Shown one piece after another: positions 9,215-18,233 of a stretch of DNA of 63,225 nucleotides (position 1 is its first letter; every line of letters begins with the position of its first letter). A program made the position numbers and the translations under genes. This DNA comes from Clostridiales bacterium (lineage in GTDB: Bacteria > Bacillota > Clostridia > Peptostreptococcales > Anaerovoracaceae), in contig JAQYRL010000049.1 in NCBI GenBank assembly GCA_028725765.1, forward strand, positions 1-63,225. Reading direction: 5' to 3'. The notes beneath the pieces were generated by a model. It searched no databases and was not told the origin of the DNA. It saw only the letters and a list, made by a program, of their open reading frames with translations.

Positions 9215-12028
9215 ATGAAAATAAACAATGAATATTGCTCTAAGGATGGTCAAAAACAATCTGAAAATTCAAATGTTCTTAGATCTGCATCAAGAAATTT
9301 AGCTAAAAATTATGATCCGAAAGAATTTGAGGAGAGAATATACAAAACTTGGGAAGAAAAGGGCATGTTTCGTGCAGAAATTGATCCTAAAAAGAAGCCC
9401 TATACTATTATAATGCCGCCTCCGAATATAACGGGGCAGTTGCACATGGGCCACGCACTTGATCATACTCTTCAGGATGTACTCATTAGATGGAAAAGAT
9501 TAGAGGGATATTCTGCTTTATGGATACCTGGAAGCGATCATGCGAGTATTGCGACTGAAGTAAAGGTTGTTGAGAAAATTAAAAGCGAGGAAGGCCTCAG
9601 CAAGGAGGATATAGGCAGAGAAGATTTTCTTAAACGTGCATGGCACTGGAAAGATGAATATGGCGGGAGGATAACAAAACAATGTCGCAGATTAGGTGAT
9701 TCATGCGATTGGAGCAGAGAAAGATTCACCATGGACGAAGGTTGCAGTAAAGCCGTTCGAAAATATTTTGTTGAATTATACAAGAAAGGATATATATACA
9801 GGGGAAATCGTTTAATTAACTGGTGTCCTGATTGCGGAACATCTCTTTCGGATGCTGAAGTTGAACATGAGGATAAAAATGGTTTCTACTGGTATTTCAA
9901 ATATCCTGCTGCAAAAGAAGGTGGGAAAGATATTATAGTTGCCACATCAAGGCCTGAAACTATGTTTGGAGATATAGCAATTGCTGTAAATCCTAAAGAT
10001 GAAAGATATAGCGATTATATAGGTGAAACTGTTTTGCTACCTATAGTTGAAAGAGAGATACCGATAATTGCTGACCCTTATCCTGACCCAGAGAAAGGAA
10101 CGGGAGCTGTAAAAATTACACCTGCTCATGACGCTAACGATTTTGAGGTTGGATTAAGACATGATCTTGAAATTATTTCTTGCATTGACTTAGAGGGTAA
10201 GATGAACGAATATGCAGGAAAATATCAGGGGATGGATAGATTCGAATGCAGGAAGGCTTGGATTAAGGACCTTGATGATGCAGGGTTCTTAGTTAAGACT
10301 GAAAAGATAGATATACCTGTTGGTACATGTTATAGATGCCATACAATAATTGAGCCTATGCTTTCAGACCAGTGGTTTGTTAAGATGGAAGAACTCGCAA
10401 AACCTGCCATGCAAGCTGCCAAGGTGGGCAAACTGCGACATGTACCTGACAGATTTGAAAAAATATATTTGCACTGGCTTGAAGATATTAGAGATTGGTG
10501 TATTTCTAGACAGCTTTGGTGGGGTCATAGAATTCCAGCATGGTATTGTGATGACTGCGGTGAAATTACTGTTGATATGGAAGCTCCTGAATGCTGTCCA
10601 AAATGTAAATCAAAGAATTTGAGACAGGATCCTGATGTTCTTGACACTTGGTTTTCTTCAGCTCTTTGGTCATTTTCAACTCTCGGATGGCCTGAGGAAA
10701 ATGATGATTTGAAGTATTTTTATCCTACAAATGTTCTTGTTACAGGCTATGATATAATATTTTTCTGGGTTGTAAGAATGGTATTTTCCGCACTAGAAAC
10801 CATGCATGAAGTACCTTTTAAGGATGTTTATGTTCATGGACTTGTCAGAGACAGCCAGGGAAGAAAGATGAGCAAATCGCTTGGAAACGGCATTGATCCG
10901 CTAGAAATGATAGAAAAATATGGCGCAGATGCCTTAAGATTCATGCTTTCTACAGGTATTACTCCGGGAAATGATATGAGATTTCAGACTGAAAAAATTG
11001 AGTCAGCTAGAAATTTTGCTAATAAGCTTTGGAATGCTTCGAGATTCGTAATAATGAACATTACAGACGAAGAAGGTGAATTTTTACCTATGGCAAAATG
11101 CTGCTCTGATTGCTGTGGATGTTCATGTGCAGATACAAATGACTTCTCAAATATTGACTTAAAACCAGAAGACAAGTGGATAATATCAAGGATTAATTTT
11201 GCGTCCTCAGAAATTACTGCAAATCTTGAAAACTATGATCTGGCACTTGCTGGTCAGAAGGTTTATGACTTGATTTGGAACCAGTACTGCGACTGGTATA
11301 TTGAGTTGGTAAAGAAAAGACTATGGAGCGATGATGAAGAAGACAAGAAAGTTGTTCGATTTACACTAATCATGGTTCTTAAGAATCTTCTAAAATTGTT
11401 ACATCCGTTCATGCCGTTCATAACAGAAGAAATTTGGAGCTTCCTACCTCATTCTGAGGAAGAGTCAAACTGTGAGGATGGGGGTAGTATGCTCATCGCT
11501 TCTGACTGGCCTTTCGCAAGAGATGAATGGAATTTTCCTGAAGAAGTTGAAATAATCGAGAAGAGCATGGAAATTATCCGGGCAATCAGAAACATTAGGG
11601 CTGAGGTTGATGCTGCACCTTCAAAATATTTAAATCTTTATATTACAGGACCTATTACAGACAATATTGAACTTTATTCAAGGTATATCAAAGAAATTAG
11701 CAATATCAGTGATATATATATTGCCAAGTCTAAATCAGATGTACCTAGTGATTCAATATCAAGTGCAATAATGGATGGAGAATTATTTATACCTCTTGAT
11801 AATTTGGTGGATTACAAAGAAGAAGCTGAAAGACTGTCTAAGGAAAAACAGAGGCTTGAAAAGGAAGTTGCAAGAGTTAAAGGCAAACTTTCTAACCAAG
11901 GATTTTTGTCAAAGGCTCCAGAAGCCATTGTTGAAGAAGAAAAAGCTAAAGGTATAAAATACGAAGAACTTTTGATAAAAGTTGATAAACAGTTGCAGGA
12001 TGTAAAAAATAAAATTAAAGATAAATAA
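9215..12028 (+). CDS. valS: Valyl-tRNA synthetase
   Basis: PPPNITGQLHMGHALDHT, KMSKSLGN, ValRS editing-domain region and C-terminal coiled coil. Confidence 0.97.
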   Translation: MKINNEYCSKDGQKQSENSNVLRSASRNLAKNYDPKEFEERIYKTWEEKGMFRAEIDPKKKPYTIIMPPPNITGQLHMGHALDHTLQDVLIRWKRLEGYSALWIPGSDHASIATEVKVVEKIKSEEGLSKEDIGREDFLKRAWHWKDEYGGRITKQCRRLGDSCDWSRERFTMDEGCSKAVRKYFVELYKKGYIYRGNRLINWCPDCGTSLSDAEVEHEDKNGFYWYFKYPAAKEGGKDIIVATSRPETMFGDIAIAVNPKDERYSDYIGETVLLPIVEREIPIIADPYPDPEKGTGAVKITPAHDANDFEVGLRHDLEIISCIDLEGKMNEYAGKYQGMDRFECRKAWIKDLDDAGFLVKTEKIDIPVGTCYRCHTIIEPMLSDQWFVKMEELAKPAMQAAKVGKLRHVPDRFEKIYLHWLEDIRDWCISRQLWWGHRIPAWYCDDCGEITVDMEAPECCPKCKSKNLRQDPDVLDTWFSSALWSFSTLGWPEENDDLKYFYPTNVLVTGYDIIFFWVVRMVFSALETMHEVPFKDVYVHGLVRDSQGRKMSKSLGNGIDPLEMIEKYGADALRFMLSTGITPGNDMRFQTEKIESARNFANKLWNASRFVIMNITDEEGEFLPMAKCCSDCCGCSCADTNDFSNIDLKPEDKWIISRINFASSEITANLENYDLALAGQKVYDLIWNQYCDWYIELVKKRLWSDDEEDKKVVRFTLIMVLKNLLKLLHPFMPFITEEIWSFLPHSEEESNCEDGGSMLIASDWPFARDEWNFPEEVEIIEKSMEIIRAIRNIRAEVDAAPSKYLNLYITGPITDNIELYSRYIKEISNISDIYIAKSKSDVPSDSISSAIMDGELFIPLDNLVDYKEEAERLSKEKQRLEKEVARVKGKLSNQGFLSKAPEAIVEEEKAKGIKYEELLIKVDKQLQDVKNKIKDK

Positions 12029-12065
12029 CTGCAGCGATTATATTAAAAATACAATAAAGTATGGT

Positions 12066-13406
12066 GTGGAATTGATTAATATTAGTGAAAAATTAAAAGA
12101 GTTTGAACGTTTTGGGAGTGTTTTGGGCCTTGACAGGATGAATAAGTTGCTCGATATACTTGGCAATCCTCAGAATAATATGAAGGTAATACACGTGGCA
12201 GGAACCAATGGTAAGGGCTCTATCTGCCATTACATTTACAGTGCTTTGCTTGAAAACGGTTACAAAACCGGAATGTTCATTTCTCCATATATTGAATCCT
12301 TTAATGAAAGGATTCAATTCGATGGCAGCTATATTACGGATGAAGATTTAGATAAAATCTCGGATGAAGTTATTGATGCATCAAGAAAAATGGTGGCTGA
12401 AGGCTATGATTCGCCAACGGAATTTGAAATTATTACTGCAATTGCTTTTACTTATTTTCAGAAAAAGAATGCCGATGTTATTATTTTGGAAGTCGGGCTT
12501 GGAGGCAGTGGAGATTCTACCAATGTTATTACTAAACCAATAATGACAATCATTGGCTCTATTTCTATGGACCACATGGACAGACTCGGAGATACAATTC
12601 AAAAAATTGCGATGGAAAAAGCAGGTATAATCAAGCCGTACTGCCCGTTGATAACAGCAATTAATAATAAAGAAGCATTTGAAGTAGTTGCAAAAGTTGC
12701 TGAGTTTAAAAAGGCTCCCTTTGTAGATGCGAATGCAACTGCAGAGAGAGCACAACTCATCGATTCTTCTATAGATGGATTAAGATATAATGTCAAAATT
12801 TTAGGTGAAGAATATGATGTGGAGACCTCTATGACTGGAGATTTTCAGCTTCTCAATTCAGTAACTGCTTTGGCGGCACTTGAATTTATTAGGGGAAGAT
12901 CAATTCTAAGACTTAATAAGAAGAATATTTTAGATGGTATAAAAAAGGCATTTAATCCTGGGAGACTTGAAGTAGTATCAAAAAATCCAATTGTAATTCT
13001 AGATGGTGCTCATAATGAATATAGTTCATATGCGCTAAGAGAGTCGCTCGCTTCAGAACTCAATCCTGAGGATATTATGCAAAATATTGTTGTGACATCA
13101 ATTATGCACGACAAAGAGGTTGAGAAAATTTTGCAAAACTTCATTCCCTTAGGAAACAGATATTTTGTGACAGAAGCAAATAACTTACGCGCATCGGATG
13201 CGGAGTGCCTTAAAAAAAATTTGATGTCACTTGGTGTAGACGGCGAACATATAGAAGTTATAAAATCTCCTTATGAAGCTGTATCGCGCGCATTTAAAGA
13301 AATCGGTCAGGGACACAATAGTGGTCTTTTGGTAGCTGGTTCTCTATACCTAATTGGCGAAGTACGCAATCAAGTTATTGAGGAGGTGAGGAATCTTGAA
13401 CTGTAA
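12066..13406 (+). CDS. folC: Folylpolyglutamate synthase/dihydrofolate synthase
   Basis: HVAGTNGKGSICHYI, GLGGSGDSTNVI, DGAHNEYS; GTG start. Confidence 0.93.
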   Translation: MELINISEKLKEFERFGSVLGLDRMNKLLDILGNPQNNMKVIHVAGTNGKGSICHYIYSALLENGYKTGMFISPYIESFNERIQFDGSYITDEDLDKISDEVIDASRKMVAEGYDSPTEFEIITAIAFTYFQKKNADVIILEVGLGGSGDSTNVITKPIMTIIGSISMDHMDRLGDTIQKIAMEKAGIIKPYCPLITAINNKEAFEVVAKVAEFKKAPFVDANATAERAQLIDSSIDGLRYNVKILGEEYDVETSMTGDFQLLNSVTALAALEFIRGRSILRLNKKNILDGIKKAFNPGRLEVVSKNPIVILDGAHNEYSSYALRESLASELNPEDIMQNIVVTSIMHDKEVEKILQNFIPLGNRYFVTEANNLRASDAECLKKNLMSLGVDGEHIEVIKSPYEAVSRAFKEIGQGHNSGLLVAGSLYLIGEVRNQVIEEVRNLEL

Positions 13407-13854
13407 ACCGATGATTATTCTAAAAAGAACGGATGAATATGAGAGACTGGTCAAATTTTTCGTTGAAAATGGTCTTGAATTTGATGGAGACGAAGAAGTA
13501 GATACAGATATTATAGAATGTTTTAAGATGGTGGATCCAAAAGATAACCTAGTTGCAGGCGCAGTGCTTGCTAAACGAGAAGGAGAATTTATAATTGATG
13601 GGATAGCGGTTGATCCTGCATTTAGAAAATTTGGGTTGGGAAAGGTCCTCCTAAAGAAAATTGAATCAGAGGTCGAGAAGTTAGGGGGCAATTCTATCGC
13701 TCTTGTTGCAAGAGCACCTGAGTTCTTCCGCAAGAATGATTTTAAAACGGTAGATCCAGATACTGCACCTAATTTTTTTGAGTGTAAACAATGTCCTCAA
13801 TATAATAAGACATGTTTTCCAGAAGTTATGCGTTTTAATATGAAGAAAGGCTAG
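13396..13854 (+). CDS. GNAT family N-acetyltransferase with C-terminal Cys motif
   Basis: DGIAVDPAFRKFGLGKVLLKKIE acetyl-CoA binding motif; start may be TTG 13396 or a downstream ATG. Confidence 0.85.
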   Translation: MNCKPMIILKRTDEYERLVKFFVENGLEFDGDEEVDTDIIECFKMVDPKDNLVAGAVLAKREGEFIIDGIAVDPAFRKFGLGKVLLKKIESEVEKLGGNSIALVARAPEFFRKNDFKTVDPDTAPNFFECKQCPQYNKTCFPEVMRFNMKKG

Positions 13855-13856
13855 AA

Positions 13857-14609
13857 ATGGATTACGAGAGAATACTACAATGCATCCTTGATATTGGTGA
13901 AGAAATGCTTGTCTGCGGAGCTGAGGTAAGTAGGGTTGAGGACAGTATTTTTCGTATGTGCAAAGGATATGGATGCGAGAGAATAAACGTTTTCATCATA
14001 ACTAATAATATGCAGGTCACATTTGAGTCACCTGATGGCAAAATCATCACGCAAATCAGGACTGTACTCCGATATAATCCGAATTTTGCAATGTTAGATA
14101 AGTTAAATGACTTATCTAGAAAGACCGCATCGACAAGCCCTAGCTATTTCAAACTTTCAAAAGCATTTGACAAAATTGTTACCACATCGTATCAACCTAG
14201 ATTTTTTAGATACATTGGAAGCATTTTAGTTTGCGGTGGATTCTGCATGTTTTTTGGCGGTGACTTTATAGATGCAATTACAGCATCCATTGGAGCATGT
14301 ATTATCGTGTTTACTGAAAGATATTTAAACACAAGAGAAGATAATGAATTTGTTTATTATTATATCGTCTCTCTGATAACTGCACTTGCGACATCTATCC
14401 TTGTCAGATTTGGAATAGGACATAATATCGACAAAATAATGATAGGCGAGATAATGCTCGTTATACCTGGTATAGCTATGACAAATGCTATAAGGGACCT
14501 ATTGATGGGTGATACTGGTTCAGGAATACTTAGATTTATAAATTCTGTAATAATTGCCGGTATCATTGCTGCAGGCTTTGCAACTGCACTTTTAATATTC
14601 AAAAGTTAA
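13857..14609 (+). CDS. Threonine/serine exporter ThrE-like, N-terminal half
   Basis: MLVCGAEVSRVEDSIFRMCKGYG pattern plus C-terminal TM segments. Confidence 0.88.
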   Translation: MDYERILQCILDIGEEMLVCGAEVSRVEDSIFRMCKGYGCERINVFIITNNMQVTFESPDGKIITQIRTVLRYNPNFAMLDKLNDLSRKTASTSPSYFKLSKAFDKIVTTSYQPRFFRYIGSILVCGGFCMFFGGDFIDAITASIGACIIVFTERYLNTREDNEFVYYYIVSLITALATSILVRFGIGHNIDKIMIGEIMLVIPGIAMTNAIRDLLMGDTGSGILRFINSVIIAGIIAAGFATALLIFKS

Positions 14610-14646
14610 TGTTAATTTTGCATTACGAAAGGAATTTTAACTTTAA

Positions 14647-15156
14647 ATGTCTAAAATGTTTTTCTTAATTTTAGCTGCAATTGTCGGATCTCTTGGATTC
14701 GGAATAAATATGAAGATAAAGATGCCACATGTAATATATGCAGCACTTGCCGGTGGGGTAACATATTATATATATCTTGTGGCATTTCAAGCGTTTGAAA
14801 ATCATTTTCTTTCAAACTTCCTTGCGGCAGTGTTTGTTTCGCTTTTTGCAGAAATTATGGCGAGAATTCACAAAACACCTACTACAATTTTTCTTACATC
14901 AGGTGCAATATGCCTTATTCCAGGAGGCAGACTTTATTATGCAATGTACGCTATAATAAATGATGATGAGGTTGCATTTGTAGAGAATGGAGAAATTGCA
15001 TTGATAATTGCTCTAGCAATCGCTTCGGGATTTATGGTTGTAACTGTGGTAATGAAACTACTAAGCAGATTTTTACAACCTCAGAAGCGACGCTTCAGGC
15101 AAAGAAAGATGGCAAAAGGCCATAGATCAAACGTACACAGAGAGTCAGTACATTAA
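14647..15156 (+). CDS. Threonine/serine exporter, C-terminal half (YjjB-like)
   Basis: Hydrophobic; LCLIPGGRLYYAMYA-like block (ICLIPGGRLYYAMYAII); follows ThrE N-terminal half. Confidence 0.85.
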   Translation: MSKMFFLILAAIVGSLGFGINMKIKMPHVIYAALAGGVTYYIYLVAFQAFENHFLSNFLAAVFVSLFAEIMARIHKTPTTIFLTSGAICLIPGGRLYYAMYAIINDDEVAFVENGEIALIIALAIASGFMVVTVVMKLLSRFLQPQKRRFRQRKMAKGHRSNVHRESVH

Positions 15157-15170
15157 AGAGAGGGAAAATT

Positions 15171-16418
15171 ATGTTTAACAGAAACGGCAAAGATGAGAGC
15201 GATTACAATATCAAAAATATAGAGTTTATTAAACAAAACTCAAAAGTCGTAGGAGATTTAATCGAAAAGGAATATCTTAGGCAGAAAAACAATGTCGAAC
15301 TCATTGCATCAGAAAATTATTCAAGCGAAGCTGTTTTAGCAGCATGCGGCTCATGTCTTTCATGGAAGTATGCCGAAGGATATCCTGAATTGGAGAGAAA
15401 AACAGGAAATCGAGGTAGATATTACGGCGGGACGGAATTCGTTGATGAAATTGAAGAATATTGCTGTGATAAATGGAAAGAAGTTTTTAATACTGATTAT
15501 CATGTAAATGTTCAGCCACATAGTGGTTCACAGGCAAATTTTTCTGCATATAAGGTAGCTGCGATGCCTGGTGACACAGTTCTATCCTTTAGTCTTGATA
15601 ACGGAGGACACTTGACGCACGGTTCATCAGTAAATTTTAGCGGCAAGCTATATAATATGGTTTTTTATGGAGTTGACGATAATGGATTTATAGACATGGA
15701 TGATGTCAGGAAGAAGGCAGAAGAATATAAGCCTAAACTCATAGTTGCCGGGGCAAGTGCTTATTCAAGAATTATTGATTTTGAACTTTTTGGTAGAATT
15801 GCAAGGGACGTAGGCGCGATGTTTATGGTAGATATGGCTCATATTGCTGGGCTTGTGGCTGCAGGTTGTCATCCGACTCCATTTGGCCACGCTGATATCA
15901 TAACTACTACAACCCACAAAACTTTGAGAGGCCCTAGAGGTGGTCTTATTTTTTCAAAACCTGAACTTGCAAAGAAGGTTGATAGTGCGGTCTTCCCATA
16001 TGCTCAAGGTGGTCCACTAGAACACATTATTGCCGGAAAGGCTGTATGTGCTGAAGAAGCATTGACTGATGAATACAAGAGTTATATCAATCAGGTTGTC
16101 AATAATTCAAAGGCTTTCTGCGATGAGTTCATCAATTTAGGATACAAAATAGTAACGGGCGGTACAGATAATCATCTATTCATGTTAGACTTATCGGACT
16201 TTAATTTCTCAGGTCGTGACTTACAAGACGAACTTGATAAAATTGGAATAACTCTGAATAAGAATATGATTCCTAATGATAATAAGAGCCCAAAGGAAAC
16301 GAGCGGTGTGAGAATTGGCACAGCACCGATGACTACTAGAGGATATAAGGAAGACGACTTTGTTTCTGTAGCAAGAAGAATTGATGAAAAAATAAAAGAA
16401 ATGTCAAAAGCAAGATAA
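15171..16418 (+). CDS. glyA: Serine hydroxymethyltransferase
   Basis: VELIASENYSSEAV, NVQPHSGSQAN, TTTTHKTLRGPRGG. Confidence 0.97.
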   Translation: MFNRNGKDESDYNIKNIEFIKQNSKVVGDLIEKEYLRQKNNVELIASENYSSEAVLAACGSCLSWKYAEGYPELERKTGNRGRYYGGTEFVDEIEEYCCDKWKEVFNTDYHVNVQPHSGSQANFSAYKVAAMPGDTVLSFSLDNGGHLTHGSSVNFSGKLYNMVFYGVDDNGFIDMDDVRKKAEEYKPKLIVAGASAYSRIIDFELFGRIARDVGAMFMVDMAHIAGLVAAGCHPTPFGHADIITTTTHKTLRGPRGGLIFSKPELAKKVDSAVFPYAQGGPLEHIIAGKAVCAEEALTDEYKSYINQVVNNSKAFCDEFINLGYKIVTGGTDNHLFMLDLSDFNFSGRDLQDELDKIGITLNKNMIPNDNKSPKETSGVRIGTAPMTTRGYKEDDFVSVARRIDEKIKEMSKAR

Positions 16419-16498
16419 ATTTATTTTGTACTTTTATACAAAAAGTATTTGAAGATTTTAGAAACACACTGTTTAATGAATTTAGTTGGAGAAAAACT

Positions 16499-17515
16499 AT
16501 GAGAATCCTTATTGACGGTATGGGTGGTGACAATGCTCCGGATGTGGTTGTAAAGGGAGCAATAATGGCAACTGAATTTACCCAAGAAGAATTATGCATT
16601 ATAGGTGTAGAGAGCGAGCTCAGAGAACTGATTAAACGACATGGATATATGGGCAATCAGATCTCAATTGTAAATGCTACACAAAATATAGAAAATGATG
16701 AATCTCCGGTCAAAGCTATCAGACGTAAAAAGGATTCATCTATCGTAATTGGCCTTAATATGCTAAATGACGGTGATGGAGATGTTTTAATATCAGCAGG
16801 AAGCACAGGGGCATTACTAGCCGGAGGTCACCTGATAATAGGCTGCATTGATGGTATTGAAAGACCTGCACTTGCGACAGTATATCCTATTTTGGGAAAG
16901 GAACCTGCACTTCTACTTGATGCGGGAGCAAACACTGAATGTAAGCCTCATTACCTAGTACAATTCGCTGTTATGGGTAGCCTATATATGGAAGAAGTAA
17001 TAGGAAGAAGTAACCCTGTGGTCGGACTTGTAAGCAACGGCGTTGAAGCCGGAAAAGGAAATCAGCTTACCAAAGAAGCATACAAGTTGATTGACAAAAC
17101 ATCTGTAAATTTTATGGGGAACATTGAAGCTAGGGATATACCATTAGGAATTGCAGATGTTATTGTCGCTGACGGTTTTACAGGGAATATAGTTCTTAAA
17201 TTATCTGAAGGTTTGGCTATGACGTTGATGAGGGAACTAAAATACAGATTTACATCCTCAGGCATTGCCAAATTGGGTGCTGCCATGCTAAAAAGCAAAC
17301 TATACGGTCTCAAGCAAGACGTTGATTACACAGAGTACGGAGGAGCACCTATTTTGGGCTTAAAAAAAGCTTTATTGAAAATGCACGGTTCATCAGATGC
17401 ATATGCTGTGATGAGAACAATATTGAAATCGATTCCATATGTTGAAGAGGACGTTGTAAGTTTAATTTCATCATCTATAAAAAGAATAAAGTATGAGGAT
17501 GATGAGAATGAATAA
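16499..17515 (+). CDS. plsX: Phosphate acyltransferase PlsX
   Basis: MRILIDGMGGDNAPDVVVKGA, GSTGALLAGG, ADGFTGNIVLK. Confidence 0.96.
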   Translation: MRILIDGMGGDNAPDVVVKGAIMATEFTQEELCIIGVESELRELIKRHGYMGNQISIVNATQNIENDESPVKAIRRKKDSSIVIGLNMLNDGDGDVLISAGSTGALLAGGHLIIGCIDGIERPALATVYPILGKEPALLLDAGANTECKPHYLVQFAVMGSLYMEEVIGRSNPVVGLVSNGVEAGKGNQLTKEAYKLIDKTSVNFMGNIEARDIPLGIADVIVADGFTGNIVLKLSEGLAMTLMRELKYRFTSSGIAKLGAAMLKSKLYGLKQDVDYTEYGGAPILGLKKALLKMHGSSDAYAVMRTILKSIPYVEEDVVSLISSSIKRIKYEDDENE

Positions 17516-18230
17516 ATTGTTCGATCCACAGACTGTTGATGTTTCGAATTTTGATTTTAATGGACAGTATAAGTTTAACAATACGAAACTTTTAAGGCAG
17601 GCACTCACACATAGTTCCTATAAAAGAGAAAATGAAGTTTATGATAATGGTGATGCATCTGATGATAACGAGAGGCTTGAATTTTTGGGGGATGCAATAC
17701 TGGATCTTGTTATCGGGGATATTTTGTTTAAAAGTATGCCCGATGAGAAGGAGGGCAATCTTTCCAAAATAAGGGCAGGTATAGTCTGTGAAGAGTCTCT
17801 TGCCAAGATTGCGGACATTTTAGACATCAGTCAGTTAATTATTCTTGGTCGTGGAGAGTTGAAATCAGGTGGACGAAATAAATCTTCAATACTTGCCGAT
17901 GCAGTGGAGGCAATAATTGGAGCTATTTATTTGGATAGTGATTATTACACATGCTATGATTTTGTAGCGACTATTTTTGATCATTTGATTGTACAAGCTG
18001 AAAATGGAATGCTAAATCACGATTACAAATCTTTATTACAAGAAAAATTGCAGAAAGATGGCTCAGTTGATATAAAGTATGTAACTTATAAAGAAGAGGG
18101 CCCAGACCACAAAAAAACTTTTTACGTTAAAGTATTTTGTGGTTCTAAAGAACTTGGAATAGGCAGTGGCCGATCTAAAAAAATTGCTCAGCAAGAGGCT
18201 GCTAAAGACGCTATGTTGAAAGGAATATAA
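17508..18230 (+). CDS. rnc: Ribonuclease III
   Basis: ERLEFLGDAILDLVI signature, C-terminal dsRBD (GSGRSKKIAQQEAAKDAM); likely start ATG 17508 within supplied ORF 17493..18230. Confidence 0.96.
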   Translation: MNKLFDPQTVDVSNFDFNGQYKFNNTKLLRQALTHSSYKRENEVYDNGDASDDNERLEFLGDAILDLVIGDILFKSMPDEKEGNLSKIRAGIVCEESLAKIADILDISQLIILGRGELKSGGRNKSSILADAVEAIIGAIYLDSDYYTCYDFVATIFDHLIVQAENGMLNHDYKSLLQEKLQKDGSVDIKYVTYKEEGPDHKKTFYVKVFCGSKELGIGSGRSKKIAQQEAAKDAMLKGI

Positions 18231-18233
18231 AAT

